This document shows, in pieces, positions 44,585 to 56,041 of a stretch of DNA of 64,000 nucleotides. The translations under genes and the position numbers were made by a program. The stretch covers positions 57,016,001-57,080,000 of the forward strand of contig CM070903.1 of assembly GCA_036417435.1 (NCBI GenBank), in the 5' to 3' direction. The DNA is from Inia geoffrensis (Eukaryota > Chordata > Mammalia > Artiodactyla > Iniidae). The notes under the pieces were generated by a model. That model saw only the letters and a list, made by a program, of their open reading frames with translations. It ran no database searches and had not been told where the DNA came from. Position 1 is the first letter of the stretch. Every line of letters begins with the position of its first letter.

Positions 44585-45235
44585 TTTGAATGTATGTGCT
44601 GGTTCAGTTTTTTGGGAAGCAGGAACTGAGAATGAATTAGGAATGCAAATCATTATTGGGAAGGAAAACCTGTGAAAGAAGAGTGCAGGACACAGGATTG
44701 GTCAGAGGGAGCTGGTAGACTGTCATGCAGACCTGACAATGCCATGCAGGATAGCCCAATGGGAATTCTGGAGCAAAGATTAGAGGAGACTGACATTGGG
44801 AGGAAGTGGCCTGGCCCTTGTTCCACCACCTCACTTAGTCATTAACAGGGCATGTGAAAAAGAGAATGAGCTCAGCTTGAATACTTGGAGGCTGTCAGCT
44901 AACTTCTCTACTTATAGATGGGCAGTGAGATTTTTCTTGAAGGAATATTTGAGCTGTGCCTTTTAGTGCCGGCCATAATATATTTCTTAAAAAGCAACAA
45001 TTTGCAGCCATAGTGAACAAGTGTTGCTTGCTGTTTTTCTGCATACCTATGTTCTATTTCTATTTTCATATTCTTTTAATATTAATGAAGTTTTCATTAC
45101 ATTAAAATTAAATACAATGCAATGTGTATGTTAATTTCAAACCAATAAAAAGGGATTCAGTGAAAACTAAATCTCTAGGTCAGACTCTAGTTGCTCCAGA
45201 CACTCTTCCCAGAGGAACCATGATGACCAGTTTCT
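44585..45235. other. Unassigned sequence
   Basis: No gene or repeat recognised. Confidence 0.4.
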
Positions 45236-45239
45236 TACA

Positions 45240-45401
45240 TATCCTTTCAGAGATAGCCTGTAGATTAAATGACTTAATATGCGTGAACAGCTTAGAACAT
45301 TACCTAACTCAAACCAACTGCCATGCAAATTTTGCTACTAGTAACAATAATAGTGGAGGTGGAGGTGGTAGTACTGGTGGTAGTGGTGGTGGTAGGTAGG
45401 G
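45240..45401 (+). repeat. MIR 3' end and GGT-rich simple repeat
   Basis: 'agattaaatgacttaatatg' and 'cttagaacattacctaact' are MIR-like. From 45351 the 3' tail becomes GGT/GGA units. The Gly-rich frame through it (45124-45399) is a repeat translation. Confidence 0.65.
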
Positions 45402-45462
45402 TGAATATCTATCTACCTCAATCTTTTTTAGTGGCTGCAGGGTATTATAAGATAACAAGGTA

Positions 45463-45769
45463 GGGCTTCCCTGGCGGTGCAGTGGTTAAGAATCCGCCTG
45501 CCAATTCAGGGGACACGGGTTCAAGCCCTGGTCCAGGAAGATCCCACAAGCTGTGGAGCAACTAAGCCCATGTGCCACAACTACTGAGCCCACGCTCTAG
45601 AGCCCGTGAGCCACAACTACTGAGCCCATGTGCCACAACTACTGAAGCCTGCGCATCTGGAGCCCATGCGCCGCAACAAGAGAAGCCACCACAGCTAGAG
45701 AAAGCCCATGCGCAGCAACAAAGACCCACTGCAGCCAAAAATAAATAAAAAGAAAAGGCCTTTAAAAAA
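45463..45769 (+). mobile_element. Long CHR-type SINE (about 307 bp)
   Basis: Flanks 'aagataacaaggta' (45449-45462) and 'aagataacagggta' (45770-45783) differ at one base. The body repeats 'cacaactactgagccca'. Confidence 0.95.
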
Positions 45770-45784
45770 AAGATAACAGGGTAA

Positions 45785-46330
45785 TACAATTTTTTAAACA
45801 TTTTCTTTACACAAGGGACACTGAATGACAAAATATTACTATAGTTACCATAATCTGCTAAAATAATGTAATAAACAAATACAGAAATTAGATGTGTCAA
45901 AAAACAAATTATCCATATAAAACTCTGCATGCCCTAAGATCTGAATTAGAGCATTAGAGTGGGAACTGGGAAGACCTGTGCTAATGTGATGCTGAGTGTG
46001 GAAGAGAAACGGGAGTCATATAATTGTTCAACCTCACCTCTAGTTAAGTGTATGTACTAGAAACTTAACATGTAGCAAAAGTGCTTATTTACAGAGATTT
46101 TATAAGCAGGGCCATGAACAAAAGAGATTTTTAATTAAATCAATTCCATTAGGGGATAACTACTTAAGGTCTCTGCTCAAAAGATAAGGTGACACCAGCA
46201 GCCTCCATGTTACCTTTGCATAATACACTCTAAACTACAGGGGTATCTTAATTTCAGTAACTTATCTCACAAACAGATATGCTCTCTTCCAGAATAGTTT
46301 TTAAGAGAAATAACTGGGTTCACAGTGTCT
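45785..46330. other. Unassigned sequence
   Basis: No gene or repeat recognised. Confidence 0.4.
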
Positions 46331-46334
46331 TGGG

Positions 46335-46394
46335 GTTTGAATTGTGGCTCTACCATTTATAGTTGGGTGACTTAGGGTAAATTACTTAACTTTT
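46335..46394 (+). repeat. MIR SINE, left part
   Basis: 'gaattgtggctctaccattt' and 'gggtgacttagggtaaatta' are the MIR core. It continues at 46594 after a SINE. Confidence 0.8.
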
Positions 46395-46593
46395 CTTTTC
46401 AAGATTTTTTTTTCTTTTTGATGTGGACAGTTTTCAAAGTCTTTATTGAATTTGTTACAATATTGCTTCTATTTTATGTTTTGGTTTTTCAGCCACGAGG
46501 CATGTGAGATCTTAGCTCCCTGACCAGGCATCGAACCCGCACACACTGCACTGGAAGGCAAAGTCTTACCCACTGGACCACCAGGGAAGTCCC
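46395..46593 (-). mobile_element. CHR-2-type SINE inserted in a MIR
   Basis: Antisense copy with an extended body ('caaagtctttattgaatttg', 'acaatattgcttctatttta', 'cagccacgaggcatgtgaga'). Repeats 'aaattacttaactttt' (46379-46394) and 'aattacttaattttt' (46594-46608) are MIR sequence duplicated on insertion. Confidence 0.93.
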
Positions 46594-46700
46594 AATTACT
46601 TAATTTTTTTGAGCTTCAGTTTTTTATCGGTAAAATGGGGAGGGGGCGTGATGTGAAGGACCATATCAGTATTTGCGGCTATTAGCAATGGTGTATGATT
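46594..46700 (+). repeat. MIR SINE, right part
   Basis: 'gagcttcagttttttatcgg' and 'taaaatggggaggg' continue the MIR of 46335-46394. Confidence 0.78.
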
Positions 46701-46794
46701 TAATCCAATTTTCCAATTTAATCCAGTTCTAGTCACTGAATATTTATATGCTCAGTTAGGATTAAAATAATTTCATTTAAAAGAGAACCATTGG

Positions 46795-47016
46795 GGCTTC
46801 CCTGGTGGCGCAGTGGTTGAGAGTCCACCTGCCGATGCAGGGGACACGGGGTCGTGCCCCGGTCCAGGAAGATCCCACATGCCACAGAGAGGCTAGGCCC
46901 GTGAGCCATGGACGCTGAGCCTGCGCGTCCAGAGCCTGTGCTCCGCAACGGGAGAGGCCACGACAGTGAGAGGCCAGCGTACCACAAAAACAAAAAAAAC
47001 AAAAAAAACAAAAAAA
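46795..47016 (+). mobile_element. CHR-1-type SINE
   Basis: Full-length body with a tail of AAAC units (46985-47016). It runs straight into L1 sequence on the right. I found no matching repeats at its two ends, so the right junction may be a deletion or a joint insertion. Confidence 0.94.
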
Positions 47017-48199
47017 CTTCCAACAAACAAAAGTCCAGGACAAGATGCCTTCACACGTGAATTCTACCAAACATTTAGAGAAGAGCTAACAACCATCCTT
47101 CTCAAACTCTTCCAAAAAATTGCAGAGGAAGGAACACTCCCAAACTCTTTCCATGAGGCCACCAACACCTTGATACCAAAACCAGACAAAGATACTACAA
47201 AAAAAGAAAATTACAGACCAATATCACTGATGAATATAGATGCAAAAATCCTCAACAAAATACTAGCAAACGGAATCCAACAACACATAAAAAGGATCAT
47301 ACACCATGATCAAGTGGGATTTATCCCAGGGATGCAAGGATTCTTCAATACACGCAAATCAATGTGATACACCATATTAACAAATTGAAGGAGAAAAACC
47401 ATATGATCATCTCAATAGATGCAGAAAAAGCTTCTGACAAAATTCAACACCCATTTATGATAAAAACCCTCCAGAGGGGCTTCCCTGGTGGCACAGTGGT
47501 TAAGAATCCTCCTGCCTATGAAGGGAATATGGGTTTGAGCCCTGGTCCAGGAAGATCCCACATGCGGCAAAGCAACTAAGCCCCTGCACCACAACTACTC
47601 AGCCTGTGCTCTAGAGCTGCATGCCACAACTACTGAGCCTGCACGCCACAAGTACCAAAGTCCGCGCACCTATAGCCCATGTTCCACAACAAGAGAAGGC
47701 ACTGCAATAAGAAGCCTGTGCACCACAACGAAGAGTAGCCCCCACTCACCACAAATAAAAGAAAGCCCGCACGCAGCAACGAGGACCCAATGCAGCCAAA
47801 ATAAATAAGTAAATAAATTTTAAAAATCTTCCAGAAAGTAGGCATAGAGGGAACTTATGTCAACATAATAAAGGAACTTACGTCATCATAATAAAAACAT
47901 GACAAACCCACAGCAAACATCATTCTCAACGGTGAAAAACTGAAACAATTTCCTCTAAGATCAGGAACAAGACAAGGATGTCCACTCTTGACACTATTAT
48001 TCAACATAGTTTTGGAAGTGCTAGCCACGGCAATCAGAGAAGGAGAAGAAATAAAAGGAATAAAAACTGGAAAAGAAGAAGTAAAACTCACTGTTTGCAG
48101 ATGACATGATACTATACATAGAGAATCCTAAAGATGCCACCAGAAAATTACTAAAGCTAATCAATTAATTTGGTAAGGTTACAGGATACCAAAAAAAAA
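47017..48199 (+). mobile_element. LINE-1 piece ending inside ORF2 with an A run, split by a SINE
   Basis: It begins in the RT domain ('[18 protein letters not shown]', 47028-47081) and ends just after the catalytic region at 'ggttacaggatacc' plus ten A (48190-48199), far short of the normal 3' UTR. A SINE at 47476-47820 interrupts it. A local duplication of about 23 bases ('ggaacttatgtcaacataa' and 'ggaacttacgtcatcataa') lies at 47849-47893. Confidence 0.9.
47476..47820 (+). mobile_element. Long CHR-type SINE nested in L1
   Basis: Repeats 'taaaaaccctccaga' (47461-47475) and 'taaaaatcttccaga' (47821-47835) are L1 ORF2 sequence duplicated by the SINE; they differ at two bases. Confidence 0.95.
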
Positions 48200-49170
48200 A
48201 GTCATCAAGAGCCTTCGGGGCATAGTGGGATTAGAAGGAAAAAAAACACTACTAATTTACACTGGGGTTGCATCGTTGCTTTAAGCATCCTGTTTTTGCT
48301 TGTAGACTGAAACTTTGGTACAGAGAAATGAGGCTATCCTTAAATTAACGGATGTGCTCTAACAGCCACTTGCCCAATAGGGGGCGCTCCTGAAATAGAC
48401 TGATTTACAGTGGAATACTTGGAGAAAATAGTTCTTTAGGCAGAAATAGCTGAGGGAACCTCAGACCCATGTGGTTTTTGGATTTTAAAAGTCCTAATTC
48501 CTTAGATGCATTATCAAAATTATCAGAAAAGGGGTAATTGGACCTGCAGACTTCTTTGTAGAATTCTCTAAGAAATATAAATTACAGATATTAGCATCCT
48601 GATTGGACACCAGGAAATAGAACAGTCACCACCTTGAGGAAACACTCTTATTGAAAAGACAAGTGATACTCCTAATACAAAGTTAAATTACAAAAAAAGA
48701 ATTCAGAAAACATGAAAATCAGCTCTCAACTCTTATGTGGGAGGGCATTGCTGTTCTGTCTTTGTACTGGGTATGGGGACTGGGAAAGGTGAGTGCAGAG
48801 GACAGGGCAAGGTGGGAAGACAGTTGGACCTGAAGCCTAGAAGTGGACAAGGAAAAGAGCATCTCCAGTGCCAGGAAGCAGGAGTAGAGGTTTTGCCCTG
48901 GGAAATTTGAAAAAAATAAAATAACAGATTATGAACAGACATGAACTTCCTATTAAGACACTAGCAGAGGGAGATAAAGAGATTTCAAGCAGGAGAGTTA
49001 AATGAGAGAAAAAAGCTTAAGATTATTTATTTAACGGTCAGGATATTTTGGAGAAAACTGCTACCGGAGGTAACAAAGTGCTATCTCAGTTCCTGCTATA
49101 AACTTCATAATTTTCCAAGGTTCCTGCCTAATATTGGTGTAGGCTCTCCTTCATTTTCCACACTTTCTCT
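48200..49170. other. Unassigned sequence with a CTCF-like motif
   Basis: No gene or repeat recognised. The minus-strand frame 48733-48942 has no domain. A CTCF-like core is at 48373-48388. Confidence 0.45.
48373..48388 (+). promoter_or_regulatory. CTCF-binding-like motif
   Basis: 'cccaatagggggcgct' fits the CTCF core CCASYAGRKGGCRS apart from A at the S position. It lies in unique sequence, where CpG-containing words are rare. Binding is a prediction. Confidence 0.45.
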
Positions 49171-49179
49171 CCTGTCTGC

Positions 49180-49400
49180 TAAGAATAACAATAATAGCTA
49201 CCATTTACTGTTGCGGATCTGTTTTCTGCAAGGAGTTTTACAGACATTCTCTCACAAAGCAAAACCCAGCCTTGTAAGAAACATCACTGTCCTTTTGCTG
49301 ATGAGGAAGAGTAAGCACTCTACCTTCTCACAGCTGTTAAGTGGTGAAACCAGAATTTGACCACTTCTGTTTAACTTCAACATCAATATTCTTTTTACTA
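49180..49400 (-). repeat. MIR SINE
   Basis: 'aacaataatagctaccattt', 'ttttgctgatgaggaaga' and 'cacagctgttaagtggtgaa' are in reverse-complement MIR order. Confidence 0.72.
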
Positions 49401-49404
49401 TGCC

Positions 49405-50690
49405 TTTAAAATTTAGGGAAGCTGAAGAAGACTATGGATAAGTGCTCTGTCTTTCTGAAATTTAGCTAGCTGTGGGAATTTTATTAATGACTACATTTCA
49501 TGGTTAAACATCTTCATGATACTCCTTCTTTTGCTGTTAGTCGTATCTAGTGGGAAAAAAGTGAAGACTGAGAAATCTAGCCCCCTTAAGTATCACTTGA
49601 TTTTTTATGTATAAGCTATTCCTTCACATGTTAAAGACATAGTTATTTAATATCTACTATCTATTAGGCATGGGGGGATCATAATCCAATAGCAAAGGTG
49701 GAAAATATTCTTGAGCTGTCTCAATAACACACATTTACATGCAACAAATAGGCAACTGTGCATTTCATTACCTCATATACCACTGTCTAACTTGAAGGGC
49801 AAGTTCAATTTCTAAAATAGGAATAAACTTTATGGAATATTTACTGCTTATATTTAGAGTTTCAGAAAGTATATTTCACTAACAGGAAAGTGTGGTCTTT
49901 TTAGAAAGCCTCCTTCTCTTTTTTTTTAAATCTAAGATCACTTTAATGTTAGGTAATTTATAATTTTGATGATATATCCACTAATTTACCTTCATGCAGT
50001 AGATGATAAATAGCAGAAGGTCAGCTGTGTTTGCACTGAGTTGTTAATCTTCCCTGGCTAGTGAACGCTTAGTATTATAGATTAATAACATCGCAACTCT
50101 GATGCCACACTCATTTTCAATTACTTGTTAATTCACTTGTAACATTTTTTGAAAAGACAGACCACATGGTGTTTTGCCTTCTTTCCCCTGGCTTCCTGAG
50201 AGCCTGACTGGGAACTAGATTAAGGGTTCTAAATCATATTTGAAAGGGAATGCATATAAATGTTCCCATGCATATGCACAAGCATCTCTAGAAAACCATT
50301 TAAGTACCTCCAACATTGATTCCCTCTGGAGAGAGAACCAAGTGGATAGAGGACTGAGGATTTTCACTCTGGTATCTTGAATTTTGAACTGTGTGAATGA
50401 ACTCTCTATTCAAAAAATTAAAATGAAGGTTAACGAACTACATTTGTTGTACGTAGTCTCACTTCCAGATTGGACTTCTGCTAAAATAGACTTTGACTTT
50501 GGACCACAGTGGCTCTCAGTTTAGAGAGCCTCTTTGCCTAGATTCAAAGAGTCTCATTTTAATTATACAAAAGAAGAACTGTAGTTCACAAAAAATGCAG
50601 TTTCTCAAAAGAAATTTTTTTCTCAAACTTTAATCAATGGAAACAAAAAATGGGGTATTTTCAAATTTGTATTAATGCACGTGAGTTCTT
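49405..50690. other. Unassigned AT-rich sequence
   Basis: No gene. 50270-50420 may be an old L1 3' piece ('gattccctctggagagaga') but is not secure. Confidence 0.4.
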
Positions 50691-50694
50691 TGTG

Positions 50695-51145
50695 GTAGGA
50701 TTATAGTGATAATGGCCCTAATTAGTTCACATCTCTCTACACCCCTTCCTTAGGAAGTCCCCTCCCTCTCTGATGTTGTGCTTGGCTGTGTGACTAGCTT
50801 TGGCCAGCTGGAAAATGGAAAATGTGACTTAGGCAAAGGGTTAAAATACAGCTGTGCATTAAGACTTGCCTCCTCTTGCTACAGGGAACCCTCTGGCCAT
50901 TATAGGAAGGAGCTTGGGCCAGTGTGAGAGACGGTGAAACTTATGTGGTCATTGCCCAGCTGACATGGAGCCGACTTCCACATTTATGAGTGGGAGTCCC
51001 CCTAGACCAAGTAGTGTGTACTCTCCAGAGTGTAAGTTAGGTGTCCTGAACCTAAACACCCCCACCAAAAGAACTGCCCAGGGATTGTTTTCAGTGTCTA
51101 TGTTTTGGGGGATGGTTTATTAAACAGCAAAAACTAACTGATAAA
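50695..51145 (+). repeat. MLT1-type MaLR LTR
   Basis: 'gactagctttggccagctgg', 'attgcccagctgacatggag', 'atgagtgggagtcccccta' and the right end 'ggtttattaaacagcaaaaa' then 'ctaactgata' agree with the MLT1 order. Confidence 0.72.
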
Positions 51146-51149
51146 GTTT

Positions 51150-51995
51150 ACAACATATTGATGCATTAAGATTCAATTAGAAAATATAGTTAAGTAAATC
51201 TTGGAACTATTTTAGAAGTTTCTCTTTCACTTAATATGTGTCAGATAGCTTTCATAACAGTAAAACTATCTCATTCTCTTTCATAGCCCCATTATATTCC
51301 ATGGTAACATGATTTAACATTCACTACTTGTTATATATTGTATAAAATTCACCTTAACGGACAACAAACCAAATTAAATTCTTTCCAGGATAATAATGGG
51401 GCACTAACAATCATTAGCTCACTGCCAATTCTCCAGTAGCATCAAGTATGTCTAAATTTTTGGATCACATTCACAAGCAACATATTCCCTACATCTCTCA
51501 GCAAAGCCTCTTTCTCTTAAGTTTATTAAGATTTGTTTCCTCTTAGATCTCTACATTATACTTTTCATTATACATTTCACCCCAAAGTTTCTCTCCATCT
51601 TTCCTGAAACAGACATACATTCAAGATTGAAATTCAACTTGAAAGCTCAGAATTCCATCAAATAGCCAAGTTCTAGCCAATGTGCCTTATAATAGCTATA
51701 GTACTTAAAACAGGTATTTTCCCATGAGAAATTCACCCACACCAATGTTATCAATTTGTTTCTCTGTTTGTTAAGCAAGAAAGACAAGATCTGATGATTC
51801 ATCTACATGTCACTATTTCTTCAGCTAAGGATGTGCAGTTTATTAGTTTTGATCACCTGTGTTGAACAGAAATTTTATTTTTTTAATCCCATTCTTGCTT
51901 TAGATTAAAAAGATATATATTATATTTATTTGTATGAAATTGAAATACCATGCCTTGAACAAAATTAGGTGTTTCACTTCTACACTTTATATTTA
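51150..51995. other. Unassigned AT-rich sequence
   Basis: No gene. A stretch near 51230-51310 ('catagccccattatattcca') may be an old antisense L1 fragment. Confidence 0.4.
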
Positions 51996-52010
51996 ATTAA
52001 AATAAAGTCA

Positions 52011-52128
52011 GGGACTTCCCCAGTGGTCCAGTGGTTAAGACGCCACCTTCCAATGCAGGTTTGATCCCTGGTCAGGGAACTAAGGTCCTGCATGCCGTGG
52101 GGTAAAGCCAAAAGTTTTAAAAATAAAT
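52011..52128 (+). mobile_element. Short CHR-type SINE
   Basis: Repeats 'aaaataaagtca' (51999-52010) and 'aaaataaagcca' (52129-52140) bound it. The head is 'gggacttccccagtggtcca'. Confidence 0.93.
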
Positions 52129-52392
52129 AAAATAAAGCCAAATATTTGTAAATGCATTTTATTTTATTTAGGTTAGATTTTTTCAAACTGGTAAGTAGCA
52201 GAGATTCTGTTCAGAGTCATACATGAAATCCATCTAAATAAAGTATAGCTGCCTGATTTTAAAAGGCCCATTTCAGGCAGCAGACCTGAATAGACATTCT
52301 TCCAAGAAGGTATACAGATGGCCAACAGACACATGAAAAAATGCTCAACATTACTAATCATCAGAGAAATGCAAATCAAAACCACAGTGACA

Positions 52393-52757
52393 GGAGCTTC
52401 CCTGGTGGCGCAGCGGTTAAGAATCCACCTGCCAATGCAGAGACCACAGGTTCGAGCCCTGGTCCAGGAAGATCCCACATGCTGCGAAGCAACAAAGCCC
52501 GTGTGCCACAACTACTGAGCCTGCACTCTAGAGCCTGCAAGCCACAACTATTGAGCCCATGTGTCACAACTACTGAAGCCCATGCACCTAGAGCCCACAC
52601 TCTGCAATAAGAGAAGCCTACGCAATGAGAAGCCCGCACACCACAACGAAGAGTAGCCCCAGCTCGCTGCAACTAGAGAAAGCCTGCATGCAGCAACGAA
52701 GCCCCAATGCAGCCAAAGATAAATACATAAATAAATTTTTCTTTAATTTATTAAAAA
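52393..52757 (+). mobile_element. Long CHR-type SINE nested in L1 (1 of 4)
   Basis: Repeats 'aaaaccacagtgaca' (52378-52392) and 'aaaaacacaatgaca' (52758-52772). Confidence 0.95.
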
Positions 52758-52820
52758 AAAAACACAATGACATATCACCTCACACCTGTCAAAATGGCTA
52801 TCATCAAAAAGTCTACAGAC

Positions 52821-53023
52821 GGGCTTCCCTGGTGACGCAGTGGTTGAGAGTCCGCCTGCCGATGCAGGGGACACGGGTTCGTGCCCCCGTCTGGGAAGAT
52901 CCCACATGCCGCGGAGTGGCTGGGCCCGTGAGCCATGGCCGCTGAGCCTGCGCGTCCGGAGCTTGCGCTCCGCGATGGGAGAGGCCACAACAGTGAGAGG
53001 TCCGCGTACCGCAAAAAAAAAAA
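52821..53023 (+). mobile_element. CHR-1-type SINE nested in L1 (2 of 4)
   Basis: Repeats 'aaaaagtctacagac' (52806-52820) and 'aaaaagcctacagat' (53024-53038). It is a well-preserved full-length copy with a pure A tail. Confidence 0.95.
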
Positions 53024-53139
53024 AAAAAGCCTACAGATAACAAATGTTGGTGAGGATGTAGAGAAAAGAGATCATTTATACACTGTGGTGGGACTGTAAG
53101 TTGGTGCAGTACAGAGGTTCCTCAAAAAACTAAAAATAG

Positions 53140-53398
53140 GGCTTCCATGGTGGTGCAGTGGTTGAGAATCTGCCTGCCAATGCAGGGGACACGGGTTCGA
53201 GCCCCCATCTGGGAAGATCCCACATGCCACGGAGCAACTAGGCCCGTGAGCCACAACTACTGAGCTTGCGCGTCCGGAGCCTGTGCTCCGCAATGAGAGG
53301 CTGCGATAGTGAGAGGCCCAGGCACTGCGATGAAGAGTGGCCCTCACTCGCCGCAACTAGAGGAAGCCCTCGCACAGAAACGAAGACCCAGCACAGCC

Positions 53399-53427
<29 letters not shown>
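53140..53427 (+). mobile_element. CHR-type SINE nested in L1 (3 of 4)
   Basis: Repeats 'aaaaaactaaaaatag' (53124-53139) and 'aaaaaactaaaactag' (53428-53443). Its body looks like a mosaic: a CHR-1-like middle ('gcgcgtccggagcctgtgct' region, 53269-53288) joined to a long-form end ('ctcgccgcaactagaggaag'). Confidence 0.94.
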
Positions 53428-53433
<6 letters not shown>

Positions 53434-53922
53434 CTAAAACTAGAACTACCATATGATCTAGCAATTCCACCATTGGGTATATATCTGAAGAAAACAAAAA
53501 CATTATTTTGAAAAGATACGTGTACCCCAATGTTCATTTACAACTGCCAAGCTATGGAAGCAATCTAAGTGTCCATCGACAAATAAATAAAGAAGATGTT
53601 ATATCTATATGTTGTATATTTACATATACATACACACAAGAATACTATTCAACCATAAAAAAGAATGAAGTTCTGCCATTTGCAACAATGTAGATGGACT
53701 GAGAGAGTATTATGCTTAGTGAAATAAGTCAGAGAATACTCTGTTATCACTTATATGTGGAATCTAAAAAATAAAACAAACAAATGTATATAACAAAACA
53801 GAAACAGACTCATTGATATAGAGAATAAAACAGTGGTTACCAGTTGGGAGAGGGAAATGGGGAGAGGCAAGTTAGGGGTATGGGATTTAGAGACACAAAC
53901 TGCTATGTATAAAATAAATATG

Positions 53923-54139
53923 GGGCTTTCCTGGTGTCGCAGTGGTTGAGAGTCCGCTTGCCGATGCAGGGGACACGGGTTCGTGCCCCGGTCTGGGAGG
54001 ATCCCACGTGCCGCGGAGCGGCTGGGCTCGTGGGCCATGGCCACTGAGCCTGTGCGTCCGGAGCCTGTGCTCCGCAATGGGAGAGGCCACAGCGATGAAA
54101 GGCCTGAGTACCACAAAAAATAAATAAATAATAAATAAA
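53923..54139 (+). mobile_element. CHR-1-type SINE nested in L1 (4 of 4)
   Basis: Repeats of 'aaataaatatg' at 53912-53922 and 54141-54151. The tail is made of AAAT units, which blurs the right edge. Confidence 0.93.
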
Positions 54140-54329
54140 TAAATAAATATGCAACAAGGATATATTGCATAGTACAGGGAAATATAGCCATTATTTTATA
54201 ATAACTTTAACTGGATTATAATCTATAAAAATATTGAATTACTATATTGTACACTTGAAACTAATAAAATATTATAAATCAACTATACCACAAGAAAAAA
54301 ACAAATAAATAAAAAATAATAGAAAGATC

Positions 54330-55250
54330 CATTTCTTGATCACTGAGAAATAGCTTAAACATTGCTGGTTCAGATGATGCCAAAGAATGTGTAAATATGG
54401 GTTTTTAGATTTTTTTCTCTTTTAACAAATTTCTCTACTTCTGGAAATTCAGCTTCATAGTCATGAGGGCATGTGTCACTTTGAAAGGGACAGCTTCTAA
54501 GTTAGCATCTATCTTCTCTGGGAAAAAGAAATGAAGCAACACAGAAGGAAGTTTCTATTTGTTCCCTTGTGACTCTGTCTTGACCCTTAGTGCAAGAAAA
54601 TTCCATTTTGAAGCACTGCTAGCTTATTTTTACTTCAGAGCATATAAACCCAAGAGTTACATCTACTTTAACTGGCATGGGAAGGAAGGAAGCACTCTGC
54701 ATCATTTTCTTTGAAAAAACTCTTCTATATACCAGCTCTCAAAGTAGCAATCACTTTGGGTGGATCCTGAAGTCCAGTAGATCTTAAACAGATTACTCCT
54801 TTTATCCTCTGGTCTCTTCACAATGGAGACATGATGGAGAGGAGCATTGTGAGGACAAAGATGCCAGCTTTGTAGGAACCAGATTATGGTCAACATACCT
54901 GGAGTTTATTTAGTCAAAGTTTCTAAACCAGGGGATGCTCTTAGCTGCTCGTAACAATTCCTTCTCTTGCTCATCTGTATTGACTAGGTGCTTTTCACTA
55001 ACCTCAGAGGCTTATGGGGCAAATAAAACATGAGTTTGCTAAAGAAGAGTAGTCAGAGAGACCATTTTACATAGGCCTCTTTCTTGAAAGTGGTCAGGAA
55101 AATAAGGAAAACAGTTGCAGCAACATCTGAGAGTAGTGGGTGGGGAAGGAGGTAAATGTAATAAAGGAAAGAATTTCTCTCTTATTCTTCACTGGGCCTC
55201 TCATATCATACCATGCTAGTGATGATGCCCTTCCCTACATCTTCATCAAC
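54330..55250. other. Unassigned sequence
   Basis: No gene or repeat recognised. A minus-strand frame at 54702-54896 has no domain. Confidence 0.45.
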
Positions 55251-55254
55251 TATT

Positions 55255-55620
55255 ATGGACTGATTATTTGTGTCCCCCCTCCCACATTTATATGTTGAAA
55301 TCTAATCCCCACTGTAATAGTATTTGGAGGTGGGGCCTGCCTTTGGAAGTAATTAGGTTATGAGGGTGGAGCCCTCATGAATGACTAGTGCTTTCCTAAG
55401 AAGAGGCCAGAGAGCTTGCTAGTTTTCTTTCCACCATGTGAGAATACAAGGAGAAGTCAGTTGTCTCCAACCTGGAAGAGGGTCCTCACCAGAACCTGAC
55501 CATGCTGGCACCCTGATCTCAGACTTCCAGCATCCAGAGCTGTGAGAAATAAATTTCTGTTTGTTCCTAAGCCACCCAGTCTCTGATATTTTGTTATAGC
55601 AGCCCAAACTGATTAAGACA
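55255..55620 (+). repeat. MaLR LTR (MST/MLT1 group)
   Basis: It runs from 'tggactgattatttgtgtcc' through 'ggaggtggggcctgcctttg', 'tttccaccatgtgagaatac' and 'gctgtgagaaataaatttct' to 'agcagcccaaactgattaag'. This is the full internal order of an MST-like LTR, with its AATAAA at 55547-55552. Confidence 0.85.
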
Positions 55621-55624
55621 ATCC

Positions 55625-56024
55625 TATTCCCAATTGATCATAATGCCAAGTTCTCATCTTATCTCTGACCCACCCATTTTCAGTCTCCTTCGCTCACCTG
55701 TTTATAAAAATACAGGGATCTTTAGGACTTTTTCCTCAAGACAAAACCTTCTCTCTATGCATTTTAAGCAACCTCCTTCATTCCACAGGTGCCAACTACC
55801 AGTACCTGCTTGTGTCTCCCAGAAGGATCTCCAACAAAAACTTTTCTCCTGAGTTCCAAATTACCTAAAATAGATCTGAATTTGAATTCAGTGCCTTTAT
55901 CACCAAATCTAATTGCCTGCCTCTATTTCCTGTCTCTTAGGTTGTAACACCAACGACTCACATCACTTAAGCCAGGAAGCCTAGAACGAGGCATCTCAGC
56001 TCTCAACTACACACTCAATACTTC
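55625..56024. other. Unassigned sequence
   Basis: Nothing recognised. The open frame at 55634-55852 has no domain. Confidence 0.4.
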
Positions 56025-56041
56025 AAAAGTCCAGTGATTCT

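Larger units (their letters stand above)
52270..54320 (+). mobile_element. LINE-1 tail carrying four nested SINEs
   Basis: Once the four SINEs are set aside, the L1 reads continuously from ORF2 ('gcagacctgaatagacattc', 52279) through its C-terminus ('ctagaactaccatatgatct', 53441) to the 3' UTR ('gtacacttgaaactaataaa', 54249). SINE-free L1 length is about 980 bases. ORF2 frames are broken. Each nested SINE has its own duplicated stretch of L1. Confidence 0.92.

Noticed and set aside
45124..45399. Open frame ending in a Gly-Ser-rich tail
   Set aside because: The Gly-rich part is a translation of GGT/GGA simple repeat at the end of a MIR; no start context, splice signals or domain.
53751..54191. 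Long minus-strand frame (146 codons)
   Set aside because: Its core residues ('[15 protein letters not shown]') recur in frames at 4745, 11998, 46733, 52775 and 60578; it is the antisense translation of CHR-1 SINEs.
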